Assembly: GCF_000265385.1 (NCBI RefSeq)
Contig: NC_018013.1
Span: 585,001-649,000, forward strand
Origin: Aequorivita sublithincola DSM 14238
GTDB taxonomy: Bacteria > Bacteroidota > Bacteroidia > Flavobacteriales > Flavobacteriaceae
Direction of reading: 5' to 3'
Length of the DNA: 64,000 nucleotides
A program made the position numbers and the translations under genes. Positions 18,311 through 26,336 of the stretch are shown piece by piece; the stretch's first letter is position 1; every line of letters starts with the position of its first letter. The notes under the pieces are model-generated. The model made no database searches and had not been told where the DNA came from. It was given only the letters and a program-made list of their open reading frames with translations.

Positions 18311-18871
18311 ATGAAGATAAAATCCAACGCTGCATCTGCCGAACTCACATCTCCTTTTTATAAAATAAACCAAGATTTTTGTAGCGAGTTTGAAAACTAT
18401 ATCGCTAGTAAAAACGGCAAAGTGAAAGGTAATTACAACGTTTGGTCCTATTTTATTCAAGGGAAAATAATGGCTCCAAAACCGTGGAATTTAATGTATA
18501 AGAAAGCCACCTATACTTCCACCGGAAACTTAATCCTTTCTTCAAAAAAACAAAATCTTCTCACTTTGGCAGAATGGTCAACCCCGATGGCGGGCTCTTT
18601 CAATTCTGAATTTTCTATCCACAAAAAGGAAGGTTTCGGGCTTATAAAAAAGCTATTTAATAATTCTAATTCCTTTCGTGGACTAAAAGAATATGTTATC
18701 AATGATCTTGATAAAAGCGAAGCACTTATAGAAAAACTTTACCAAGCGCTAGAGCCTCTTTTTAAGTCGGGTGAAATATATTCAATTATATTGGAAAAAG
18801 ACATTCTAACTATTTCACTTCGAAGTGAAAAACATCATTTTGATATTTTTGAAGAATTATTCGAATTTTAG
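18311..18871 (+). CDS. Hypothetical protein
   Basis: A 186-residue soluble protein without signal peptide or membrane segment. I do not recognise the family. It has a mixed alpha/beta pattern. A conserved-looking central stretch reads TPMAGSFNSEFSIHKKEGFG, and the C-terminal half is acidic (EKHHFDIFEELFEF). It is directly abutted to the GNAT gene and followed 33 nt later by an amino-acid permease, so it may share their transcript. It is real by position and coding pattern, with function unknown. Confidence 0.7.
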   Translation: MKIKSNAASAELTSPFYKINQDFCSEFENYIASKNGKVKGNYNVWSYFIQGKIMAPKPWNLMYKKATYTSTGNLILSSKKQNLLTLAEWSTPMAGSFNSEFSIHKKEGFGLIKKLFNNSNSFRGLKEYVINDLDKSEALIEKLYQALEPLFKSGEIYSIILEKDILTISLRSEKHHFDIFEELFEF

Positions 18872-18904
18872 AGATACCTTTTCATACCTATTTCAGAAAA
18901 ATAA

Positions 18905-20206
18905 ATGAAAAAGAAAAAATCCAACGACTCAATACAACTAAAAGATGCCATCGCCATAGGAATCGGCGGAATGGTTGGCGGCGGGATTTTTGCAGTTTTG
19001 GGTTTGGCTGTTTCACTTGCAAAAGGTGGTACGCCGCTGGCGTTTCTTTTTGCGGGAATTATCGCCCTTTTTACGGCTTATAGTTATTCAAAACTTTCGC
19101 TTTCCTTTCCTGACAAAGGTGGAACGGTTCGCTTTGTGAATGAAGGCTTTGGCAAAGGTATTTTTAGTGGTGGCATTAACAACGTACTTTGGATAAGCTA
19201 TATTATCATGCTCTCTTTGTACGCCACCGCATTTGGCTCCTATGCGCCAAACCTGATTTCGATAACGGGTTCCAAATCGGTTGATACACATATTTTTGTG
19301 AGCGGCGTTATTCTGATAGCTACGCTAATTAATTATTACAGTCTTAAAATTGTTGGCAAAATTGAAAGCATCGCTGTATTTATAAAGCTTTTTATACTAA
19401 TTGCATTCGCAGGTTTAGGAATTTATGGACTTTTCGGAAATCCGAATGTTTCACAGCTCAATCCTTCAAACTGGGAAAACCCTTTTCTTCTGCTTACAGG
19501 CGGAATGGTAATTTTTGTTGCCTATGAAGGATTCGAACTGATTGCCAACGCGGTTCCAAATTTGAAAAACCCAAAGAAAAATGTTCCTAGAGCCTATTTC
19601 ATTTCCGTGGGTTTTGTGGTCTTGCTTTACATTGTTATTGCAATGGTTACGGTGGGTTCACTTGGGTTTGATAAAATTGCGACAGCCAAGGATTATGTTT
19701 TGGCCGCCGCCGCTAAACCTATGATTGGCCAATTAGGATTTACTATTATGACCATTGCTGCTCTTATCTCAACATTTTCTGCCATCAATGCTACCGTTTA
19801 CGGCGGAAGTCGTGTGAGCTACGAACTTGCTGAAGATGATGAACTGCCACATTCCTTTACAGACCAATTCTGGAACAAACCAATCGGACTCGTAATTACG
19901 GTAATTCTAACTTTATTAACAGCAAATCTTCTGAACCTAGAAAGCATCTCAACCTCGGGCAGCGCTGGGTTTTTATTAATTTTTGCAGTTGTAAACTATG
20001 TGGCCTATAAAAAAGCCAAGACTATAAATGCGTATAAAACCATAACACTTATAGGTGCTATTTTATGTGCTCTTGCTTTTATAGTTTTAATAGTGCAACA
20101 GTCTGGCAATAATCTTTTGGGCGTAGCTATTTCTTTGGGGATTATTTTAATCTGCTTTGTAATAGAATGGATTTTCAAAACATATACTTCAAAATCCAAT
20201 AAATAA
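18905..20206 (+). CDS. APC-family amino-acid permease
   Basis: A 433-residue inner-membrane transporter with about 12 helices of the amino acid/polyamine/organocation superfamily. The unwound first helix is GIGGMVGGGIFAVLGLAV, with the substrate-binding GGGIF. YEGFELIANAVPNLKNPKKNVPRA is the typical helix 6 to loop 6-7 block. The next block is STFSAINATVYGGSRVSYELAEDDELP. The substrate is not determined. It ends about 70 nt before arsR, but its relation to arsenic is unlikely because an operator separates them. Confidence 0.9.
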   Translation: MKKKKSNDSIQLKDAIAIGIGGMVGGGIFAVLGLAVSLAKGGTPLAFLFAGIIALFTAYSYSKLSLSFPDKGGTVRFVNEGFGKGIFSGGINNVLWISYIIMLSLYATAFGSYAPNLISITGSKSVDTHIFVSGVILIATLINYYSLKIVGKIESIAVFIKLFILIAFAGLGIYGLFGNPNVSQLNPSNWENPFLLLTGGMVIFVAYEGFELIANAVPNLKNPKKNVPRAYFISVGFVVLLYIVIAMVTVGSLGFDKIATAKDYVLAAAAKPMIGQLGFTIMTIAALISTFSAINATVYGGSRVSYELAEDDELPHSFTDQFWNKPIGLVITVILTLLTANLLNLESISTSGSAGFLLIFAVVNYVAYKKAKTINAYKTITLIGAILCALAFIVLIVQQSGNNLLGVAISLGIILICFVIEWIFKTYTSKSNK

Positions 20207-20249
20207 AAAAAACTTCAAAACTTCTTTTCAATTTAATTCTTTCATCGTA

Positions 20250-20261
20250 ATATTGCAATAT
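20250..20261. promoter_or_regulatory. Probable ArsR operator
   Basis: ATATTGCAATAT is a perfect 12-bp palindrome 16 nt before the arsR start. ArsR/SmtB repressors bind A/T-rich dyads at such positions. Autoregulation by the adjacent ArsR is inferred from position. Confidence 0.7.
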
Positions 20262-20277
20262 ACAATTCAATCTAAAA

Positions 20278-20607
20278 ATGGGAATCACAAAAACAGAAAT
20301 ATTTACCGAACAGCAAAACGAAATTGCAACCTTAGCAAAAGCCTTTGGTCATCCTGCTCGCGTTGCAATACTGCAACATCTTTTTAAAATAAACGCTTGT
20401 ATTTGTGGTGATTTGGTGGAAGAAATTGGCTTGGCACAACCCACAATTTCACAACATTTAAAGGAGCTGAAAAATCTCGGATTGATTAAAGGAAGTATTG
20501 AAGGCACTAGTATTTGCTATTGTATAAACGCAGAAAACTGGACAAATATGAAAGCAGTAATGCTGCAGTTTTTAGACCAAGATATTTCAAAAGAAAAATG
20601 TTGCTAA
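20278..20607 (+). CDS. arsR: ArsR-family metalloregulator
   Basis: A 109-residue winged-helix repressor. The HTH is at about 45-66 (IGLAQPTISQHLKELKNLGLI). Candidate arsenite-binding cysteines are Cys41 and Cys43 in ACICGDLVEEI, and more cysteines lie at the C-terminus (KEKCC). In the family the metalloid binds the Cys site and releases DNA. A 12-bp palindrome just upstream is the likely operator, and arsM and DUF3703 follow in the same direction. Together they indicate an arsenic-inducible unit. Confidence 0.9.
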   Translation: MGITKTEIFTEQQNEIATLAKAFGHPARVAILQHLFKINACICGDLVEEIGLAQPTISQHLKELKNLGLIKGSIEGTSICYCINAENWTNMKAVMLQFLDQDISKEKCC

Positions 20608-20646
20608 GAAGATTTAACTGAAAATTCATTCTAAAAAATTATAAAA

Positions 20647-21537
20647 ATGAAAAACGAACAAGAATTAAAAGACATCGTAAAAGATCGTTATGCCAAAATT
20701 GCGGAGCAAGGTAAAGCGGAAAACGCAGCTTCTTGCTGTGGTGCTACAACACCTTCAAACAAAGTCTATAATATTATGATGGACGACTATTCCGAAACTG
20801 GCGGTTATGTGGAAGATGCAGATTTGGGATTAGGCTGCGGACTTCCAACGCACTTCGCAAAAATTGAAAAAGGTGATACCGTAATTGACTTAGGTTCTGG
20901 AGCAGGAAACGATTGCTTCGTTGCAAGACACGAAACGGGTGCAGAAGGAAAAGTAATCGGAATTGATTTTACTCCGATTATGGTTCAAAAAGCACGAACT
21001 AACGCAGAAAAACTAGGTTACAATAACGTAGAGTTTAGGGAAGGAGATATTGACGCAATGCCCGTTAGTGATAATGTTGCAGACGTAATTGTTAGCAATT
21101 GCGTTTTAAACCTTGTGCCGAACAAACTGAAAGTTATAGGCGAAATCTACAGAACTTTAAAACCTGGAGGCCACTTCAGTATTTCAGATATTGTTTTGGT
21201 TGGCAATCTTCCGGATGCTTTAAAAGAAGACGCTGAAATGTATGCAGGTTGTGTTGCTGGTGCAATTCAGAAAGACGAATACCTTCAGTTTATAAAAGAT
21301 GCTGGTTTCAACAATATTCAAATTCAAAAAGAAAAATCTATTGTCATTCCAGATGATATTCTTGAAAAATATCTTTCTTCAGAAGAAGTGAAAACCTTCA
21401 ACAATGCCGGAACAGGGATTTTCAGTATTACGGTTTATGCAGAAAAAGCTGGAACAAAGCAGGAAAAGCCAAAGATGAAAATGGCTGATTTACAAGATGA
21501 CTCCTCTTGTTGCGAACCAACTTCAGGTTGTTGTTAA
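20647..21537 (+). CDS. arsM: Arsenite methyltransferase
   Basis: SAM-dependent enzyme that methylates As(III) to less toxic or volatile forms. The 296-residue protein has the SAM loop DLGSGAGND (81-89). Cysteines sit at family positions: Cys64 in GLGCGLP, Cys152 in VSNCVLN and Cys202 in AGCVAGA. There is an additional N-terminal CCG and a C-terminal tail with two CC pairs, possibly for metalloid capture. It follows arsR by 39 nt. No arsenite pump (arsB/acr3) or reductase (arsC) is next to it. Methylation is therefore the only local resistance route visible. Confidence 0.93.
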   Translation: MKNEQELKDIVKDRYAKIAEQGKAENAASCCGATTPSNKVYNIMMDDYSETGGYVEDADLGLGCGLPTHFAKIEKGDTVIDLGSGAGNDCFVARHETGAEGKVIGIDFTPIMVQKARTNAEKLGYNNVEFREGDIDAMPVSDNVADVIVSNCVLNLVPNKLKVIGEIYRTLKPGGHFSISDIVLVGNLPDALKEDAEMYAGCVAGAIQKDEYLQFIKDAGFNNIQIQKEKSIVIPDDILEKYLSSEEVKTFNNAGTGIFSITVYAEKAGTKQEKPKMKMADLQDDSSCCEPTSGCC

Positions 21538-21581
21538 AAAATTGAATTTTAAAATGGTATATACATCCTTAAAATAATAAG

Positions 21582-21959
21582 TTGAAATTCTACACCACAC
21601 TACCAAAAGCTTTAAGCCCAAATTACAAATCCGAATTACTAAAATATAAAACGGAATTTGATTTAGGAAATTTAAAATCTGCTTGGAATCATTTAGAAGC
21701 AGCACACATTCTTGGCCAACAATATTCATACGCTCACACTTTCGTACATTGGAAAATGTTAAAATTCGGGTTTAAAATTAAAAGTGGAAAAGAGATTATG
21801 GGTCAGATTCCACGCCTAATTTTTGGAGGTGCGAAATCTTTTGTAGGCAAAGTTCCAACAGGAAATCCGGGCGGTGCAAATGTGCCGCCCTTAAAACCAT
21901 TTCCTATAAATAGGAATTTACAAGATATTTTTGCAAAAGCAGGCGTTTCAAAACCTTGA
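21582..21959 (+). CDS. DUF3703 protein of the arsenic unit (TTG start)
   Basis: A 125-residue protein of the DUF3703 family, which is repeatedly found in arsenic and metal-resistance operons. The matching blocks are AWNHLEAAHILGQ and HTFVHWKMLKFGFK. Its biochemical role is unknown. Translation should start at TTG 21582 (MKFYTTLPKALSP). The next in-frame Met is about 60 residues later and would remove the family core. It lies 44 nt after arsM and converges on the RhlE-type helicase gene. Confidence 0.85.
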   Translation: MKFYTTLPKALSPNYKSELLKYKTEFDLGNLKSAWNHLEAAHILGQQYSYAHTFVHWKMLKFGFKIKSGKEIMGQIPRLIFGGAKSFVGKVPTGNPGGANVPPLKPFPINRNLQDIFAKAGVSKP

Positions 21960-21985
21960 AAACTGAACTTTAATTTGGCACGCAA

Positions 21986-23257
21986 TTATCTTCTTCCTCC
22001 ACCTCTATTTCCTTTCCCTTTAGAAGAAGAATTTCCTCTATTCCCAGAATTACGGTTACGACTATGATGGGCAGCTTTTTGGCGTTTCTTTTCTTCTTCA
22101 TCAGCCTTTACATCAGCCATTGTTTCGGTAGGTTGAAAATCCTCAATGGTTTTGGGCACAAGACGCTCGCCAATCAGTTTTTCAATATCCTTTAAGTAAC
22201 CAACCTCATCAAGACTTACTAATGAAAGTGCTTCACCACTGGCTCCTGCTCTTCCGGTACGGCCTATTCGGTGGACGTAATCTTCTGAAATATTTGGAAG
22301 TTCAAAGTTGATAACGTGCGGCAACAATGGAATATCTAAGCCACGAGCGGCAATATCTGTAGCTACCAAAACGCGAACTTTTCCTTCTTTAAATCCTGAA
22401 AGCGCTCTTGTTCTCGCTCCTTGACTTTTATTTCCGTGAATGGCTGCAGAAGTAATTTTCGCCTTTTCAAGCTTTTCACTTAAACGGTTTGCACCGTGCT
22501 TGGTTCTTGTAAAAACCAAAACTTGTTGCCAATTGCCTTCAGAAATAAGTTTTATAATTAAATCTGTCTTTTGAGCTTTATCAACTCTATAAACCGTTTG
22601 GTCTATTTTTTCAACAGTAGTATTTTCTGGCGTGGCTTCAACCAAAACAGGATGATGAAGAAACTCATTGGCCAGTTTCTTTATTTCTTTTGAAAAAGTT
22701 GCAGAAAATAAAAGATTCTGTCTTTTATTAGGCAACAAAGCAAGTATCTTTTTAATATCGCGAAGAAAGCCCATGTCCAGCATTCTATCTGCTTCATCTA
22801 AAACTAATATTTCAACTTTAGAAAGTGAAAGTGCATTTTGATTTTCCAAATCAAGCAATCGGCCTGGTGTTGCCACCAAAATATCCACGCCATTACGCAA
22901 GGCTTTTATTTGTGGATTGGCTCCTACTCCACCAAAAATAACGGTAGAACGTAGGTCTGTAAACTCGCTATATTCTCTAAACTCATCTTCTACTTGCGCG
23001 GCAAGTTCACGAGTTGGAGTAAGTATCAATGCGCGAACGGGACGTTTTCTAAATGCCGGTTCGCTGTTTAAAATTTGTAACATTGGTAAAGCAAAGCCTG
23101 CAGTTTTCCCACTTCCGGTTTGTGCGGAGGCAAGTACATCTTTTCGTTCTAAAATTAAAGGAATTGCTTTTTTTTGAATTGCTGAAGGCGTTTCATATCC
23201 TTTTTTGCTAATTGCTTGTAGCAGGGCATCGGACAGCCCAAGAGATTTAAATGACAT
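21986..23257 (-). CDS. DEAD-box RNA helicase (RhlE-like)
   Basis: A 423-residue ATP-dependent RNA helicase. The Q motif is GYETPSAIQ and motif I is AQTGSGKT (45-52). Then come PTRELA, DEAD (154-157), SAT (185-187) and [10 protein letters not shown]. The C-terminal tail is rich in Lys, Arg, Gly and Asn (about 385-423), typical of RNA-binding extensions. RhlE-type proteins act in ribosome assembly, RNA decay or cold adaptation. It is a single-gene unit with a long (about 200 nt) leader if the TATCTTCG at 23457-23464 is its -7 element. Confidence 0.93.
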   Translation of the reverse strand: MSFKSLGLSDALLQAISKKGYETPSAIQKKAIPLILERKDVLASAQTGSGKTAGFALPMLQILNSEPAFRKRPVRALILTPTRELAAQVEDEFREYSEFTDLRSTVIFGGVGANPQIKALRNGVDILVATPGRLLDLENQNALSLSKVEILVLDEADRMLDMGFLRDIKKILALLPNKRQNLLFSATFSKEIKKLANEFLHHPVLVEATPENTTVEKIDQTVYRVDKAQKTDLIIKLISEGNWQQVLVFTRTKHGANRLSEKLEKAKITSAAIHGNKSQGARTRALSGFKEGKVRVLVATDIAARGLDIPLLPHVINFELPNISEDYVHRIGRTGRAGASGEALSLVSLDEVGYLKDIEKLIGERLVPKTIEDFQPTETMADVKADEEEKKRQKAAHHSRNRNSGNRGNSSSKGKGNRGGGRR

Positions 23258-23613
23258 ATATAAATGTTTCTGGTTTCAGGTTCCAAGTTTCAAGTTTGTT
23301 GGCTCCGAATAGCATCGAAGAAACATTGTTTTTTTGTTTTGGAATCAGTATTTATTGTTTTTAGACCGCTGCGCTTGGAGATAGTATATCGCGGCGCTTT
23401 TAGAATTCGGTCCTTTGAAAAACCATTAAAACTAAGAAGACGGTTTTAATAAGCGGCGAAGATACGGCTAATTTTCTGCGTGGAGGTTTTTCAAGTGCAG
23501 ATAAAATAAAACACTTTCGAAATTCAGAAATCTGATAGACTTCAATCAGGGGAAAAGAATTAATGGAAGACATTCAATATATATTTGTAGCCATAAACCT
23601 TAATTTAAAAAAC
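23258..23613. other. Divergent intergenic region, no gene recognised
   Basis: No supported gene lies here; a 61-codon frame at 23264-23449 has no coding character. The plus strand carries a perfect -7 word TATATTTG (23580-23587) 26 nt before the YCF48-like gene. The minus strand carries TATCTTCG (23457-23464), a possible -7 element for the helicase gene. Confidence 0.5.
23580..23587 (+). promoter_or_regulatory. -7 promoter element of the YCF48-like gene
   Basis: TATATTTG matches TAnnTTTG exactly. It lies between the in-frame ATG at 23563 and the ATG at 23614, so it selects the latter as the start. Confidence 0.6.
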
Positions 23614-24861
23614 ATGCAGTTATTTACTAGTTCTATCAAAAATTTAATTTTCACTATTATAGCATTATTAGGAGCTTTTCTAATTTCGCAGGCACAAACC
23701 TTCGAGTACAAAGATTCTGGCACAGACTTTATTCTTTATGACCTTTCTATCCCCGAAGGTCAGAATTCAGTTGCGTATGCTGCCGGGTCTAAATTTACTT
23801 TTGATACTGAAGGAATTATCCTAAAATCTGAAGACGCTGGCGAAACCTGGGAAAAAATCTATCCGCTATCCGGCACTTCCCCAAGTTTTGAGAAAATTGA
23901 ATTTGTTTCCACAGATAAAGGCTTCGTCGCTGGCTACAATCTTTTTATGAAGACAGAAGACGGCGGTGCTACTTGGACGCCAATGACCGTTGGTACGAAT
24001 GTATATCTATACAACAACCTTTCTTTTTTCAACGAAAACATAGGTTTTGTTTCCGCACAGTTGGATAATGCCCCTTATTTCGCCATTTATTTAACAACCG
24101 ATGGTGGTGACACTTGGACGCCAGCAACAGACGTAATGAACGCAGGTGGATTTGACGTTGCTTATGCAGATCAAAATACCCTATTTTCAGTTGGTGCAGA
24201 TGAACGCATCGCAAAATCAACAGACGGCGGCGATACTTGGATACAGATATATTCGGGAATCATTCAAAATTATTTCCTATCGGCATATTTTAAAGATCAA
24301 AACAATGGCGTTATTGCTGGTGAAGATGGATTACTTAAAACAACACACGACGGCGGCGCCACTTGGTCTGATTTTGCCACAGGTTATCATCATTTTTATG
24401 CATTGGCATACAAAGGCGACCAATTATTAGCAGGCGGTACTGATACAGATATTTATATTTCTGATGATAACGGCGATAATTGGAGTCAGATTTTTATGGG
24501 CAACGATCAAAATCAGTTATATGAAATTGAATTTTTTGAAGATGGCTCAGGGCTTATTGTTGGTTCAGGAGGAATTGTGATCAAGTTTGAAGATGTTTTT
24601 CTTGGAACTGAAGACAATCAATTTTCGGAAAACGATCTAGTAAGTTTTTACAATTCAACTTCAAAAACGTTTAGTATTCAGTCTAAAACCGAAAAGATTG
24701 AAAAAGTAGCGATTTATAATATTACTGGGCAGCATGTTGGCTCTTTCACAAGCAATTCAAACACTTTTGATGCAAATGTTTCGGCTTATGCAAACGGTGT
24801 TTACTTGGTTACTGTTACTAGCAATAACCAAACAAGCAGCTTGAAATTTTTAAAGCAATAG
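23614..24861 (+). CDS. Secreted YCF48-like beta-propeller protein with T9SS sorting domain
   Basis: From ATG 23614 the protein has 415 residues. It begins with a signal peptide (ending LISQAQ). Repeats follow with the pattern TxDGGxTWxP (EDGGATWTPM, TDGGDTWTPA, TDGGDTWIQI, HDGGATWSDF), marking a YCF48/photosystem-assembly-like or sialidase-like propeller. The last about 70 residues form a type A C-terminal sorting domain (VAIYNITGQHVGSF, then FDANVSAYANGVYLVTVTS). That domain sends proteins through the type IX secretion system to the cell surface. An upstream ATG at 23563 is disfavoured because a perfect -7 element lies between the two. Confidence 0.9.
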   Translation: MQLFTSSIKNLIFTIIALLGAFLISQAQTFEYKDSGTDFILYDLSIPEGQNSVAYAAGSKFTFDTEGIILKSEDAGETWEKIYPLSGTSPSFEKIEFVSTDKGFVAGYNLFMKTEDGGATWTPMTVGTNVYLYNNLSFFNENIGFVSAQLDNAPYFAIYLTTDGGDTWTPATDVMNAGGFDVAYADQNTLFSVGADERIAKSTDGGDTWIQIYSGIIQNYFLSAYFKDQNNGVIAGEDGLLKTTHDGGATWSDFATGYHHFYALAYKGDQLLAGGTDTDIYISDDNGDNWSQIFMGNDQNQLYEIEFFEDGSGLIVGSGGIVIKFEDVFLGTEDNQFSENDLVSFYNSTSKTFSIQSKTEKIEKVAIYNITGQHVGSFTSNSNTFDANVSAYANGVYLVTVTSNNQTSSLKFLKQ

Positions 24862-24884
24862 TTTTAGTTTTATACTTATTAATC

Positions 24885-24920
24885 AAAGAGACCGAAGTAA
24901 ATTTCGGTCTCTTTTTTATT
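24885..24920. terminator. Intrinsic terminator between convergent genes
   Basis: AAAGAGACCGAA (24885-24896) and TTCGGTCTCTTT (24903-24914) are perfect 12-bp arms with loop GTAAAT. A T-run follows on the plus strand. It ends the YCF48-like gene and may also serve the sigma factor gene from the other side. Confidence 0.88.
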
Positions 24921-24943
24921 GATGAAAATATAGAAAATAATAT

Positions 24944-25618
24944 TTACAAGTTCTGAATTCGCTCCATAACTCCTTCAACCATTGCGTCACATTTATGATT
25001 GCCAAATTCGAAGATAGAAGCATCATGGGTTGTTTTGAAAAGTTCTTCCTTTAGTAAATTTTTGGCGCGATGTAAACGTACTTTCACATTACTATCCGTT
25101 AATTTCAAGCATTCCGCAATCTCTGGATTGGTTAAACCTTCCACCTGTTGAAGCACAAAAACTACCCTATATTTTTCAGGAAGTCGGTCTACGGCTTGTT
25201 CCACCATAGCGCGAGTTTCAGTTTTTATGGTTTGCTTTTCTGGATTCATAGTATTTGTATCTGGTAATTGAAAAACGTTTTCCAAGCTTTCTGTTTTTCC
25301 GTAATTAGTAACTAATCTTTTATTCTTTCGTATATGTTGCAAGGCTTCATTAATGGCTATTCTAGTAAGCCAAGTGGAAAAAGAAGACTGATTGTTGAAT
25401 TGGTGCAGTTTAAGATATGACTTTACATAAGCATCCTGCATAATATCCCGAACATCATCTTCCGAATGGATATAACTTCTTATCACTCTAAAAAGACGTT
25501 GGTTATATCTTCTCAGTAAAATTTCGAATAACTCCTTTTCACCTTCTAAAACCCGCTCCACTACTTTGGAATCGGGCAATTTGGTTAAAGCAAATCTGTC
25601 TGGCTGGATTGCATTCAT
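24944..25618 (-). CDS. ECF-type RNA polymerase sigma factor
   Basis: A 224-residue sigma-70 family protein with region 2 (FEILLRRYNQRLFRVIRSYIHSEDD, DIMQDAYVKSYLKL) and region 4 (LPEKYRVVFVLQQVEGLTNPEIAECL, VKVRLHRAKNLL). It carries a C-terminal extension of about 30 residues with FGNHKCDAMVEGVMERI. No anti-sigma gene is adjacent; the Cys-containing tail might be self-regulatory (inference). It is divergent from the DoxX-like gene. Both share a palindromic promoter region with TGTAAC-N16-CATCTA on each strand, which suggests the sigma factor directs its own gene and its neighbour. Confidence 0.92.
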   Translation of the reverse strand: MNAIQPDRFALTKLPDSKVVERVLEGEKELFEILLRRYNQRLFRVIRSYIHSEDDVRDIMQDAYVKSYLKLHQFNNQSSFSTWLTRIAINEALQHIRKNKRLVTNYGKTESLENVFQLPDTNTMNPEKQTIKTETRAMVEQAVDRLPEKYRVVFVLQQVEGLTNPEIAECLKLTDSNVKVRLHRAKNLLKEELFKTTHDASIFEFGNHKCDAMVEGVMERIQNL

Positions 25619-25634
25619 ATTGTGTTTTTCTTTT

Positions 25635-25662
25635 TAGATGCCATAAGTTGTTTAAAGTTACA
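25635..25662 (-). promoter_or_regulatory. ECF-type promoter of the sigma factor gene
   Basis: On the minus strand TGTAAC (25657-25662) and CATCTA (25635-25640) are separated by exactly 16 nt and lie about 17 nt before the start codon. It mirrors the promoter on the opposite strand. The shared centre is the 19-bp palindrome AGTTACAAA-T-TTTGTAACT (25656-25674). Confidence 0.65.
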
Positions 25663-25667
25663 AATTT

Positions 25668-25695
25668 TGTAACTGCTGAGTTTTAAAAACATCTA
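25668..25695 (+). promoter_or_regulatory. ECF-type promoter of the DoxX-like gene
   Basis: TGTAAC (25668-25673), 16 nt, then CATCTA (25690-25695), 27 nt before the DoxX-like start. Same words and same spacing as the divergent sigma factor promoter. No TAnnTTTG element competes in this region. Confidence 0.65.
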
Positions 25696-25722
25696 AACCA
25701 TAGAACTCAAAATCCAAAAACT

Positions 25723-26115
25723 ATGACAACAGTAACAAACAGTGCCGAAATTAACAAACTACAAACCCTAATGAAGTACGTCTTCGTGATTGTACCCATC
25801 GTGGCCGGGCTGGACAAATTTTTCAATATTTTGGTGCAATGGGACACTTATCTTGCGCCTTCTACTTTAGACATGCTTCCGTTTAGCGGAGCAACATTCA
25901 TGATGATTGTTGGAGTAATAGAAATTGTTGCAGGAGTCATCGTATTTGTAAAAACTCAGCTGGGCGCATATATAGTTTCAGCTTGGTTATTGCTAATTGC
26001 GCTTAGTCTTATCTTTACTTGGTGGCATCCAGATGTGGCGGTACGTGACATTGTGATGGCCATCTCTGCGTATGTTTTAGCTAGATTGAGCGCGCCTGAA
26101 ATGAAAATTGCTTAA
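25723..26115 (+). CDS. DoxX-like four-helix membrane protein
   Basis: A 130-residue inner-membrane protein with four predicted helices (about 15-33, 52-75, 80-99, 105-122). It resembles the DoxX/DoxD-like family (VAGLDKFFNILVQW then GVIEIVAGVIVFVK). Family members are linked to redox or oxidative-stress defence in some bacteria; the activity here is unknown. It is divergent from the ECF sigma factor and preceded by an ECF-type promoter matching that of the sigma gene. It is therefore a likely direct target. A terminator follows at 26146. Confidence 0.82.
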   Translation: MTTVTNSAEINKLQTLMKYVFVIVPIVAGLDKFFNILVQWDTYLAPSTLDMLPFSGATFMMIVGVIEIVAGVIVFVKTQLGAYIVSAWLLLIALSLIFTWWHPDVAVRDIVMAISAYVLARLSAPEMKIA

Positions 26116-26145
26116 TTCCCTAATTCTAATTTTCCTTTGTTTTTT

Positions 26146-26190
26146 AAAATCTTCTTTACCGTTCTAAGCCGCGGTAAGGAAGATTTTTTT
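26146..26190 (+). terminator. Intrinsic terminator of the DoxX-like gene
   Basis: AAAATCTTCTTTACCG (26146-26161) pairs with CGGTAAGGAAGATTTT (26172-26187) with one wobble pair, followed by T. The stem is long and GC-capped. Confidence 0.85.
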
Positions 26191-26336
26191 TGAAAATTCT
26201 GAATTGTTTTTAATATAATAAAAGATGATTTTATACTTTTTAAAAAAAGAAAAAATAGTCAAATAATCACCCAGTTTCCGCCTTAAGAAAAAAATAGTCG
26301 TAAATTTAGAATCCACAAACAACCAATAACCAAATA

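Noticed and set aside
23264..23449. 61-codon frame in the helicase/YCF48 intergenic region
   Set aside because: Composition is atypical, no start context or homology pattern is recognisable, and it spans likely leader sequence.
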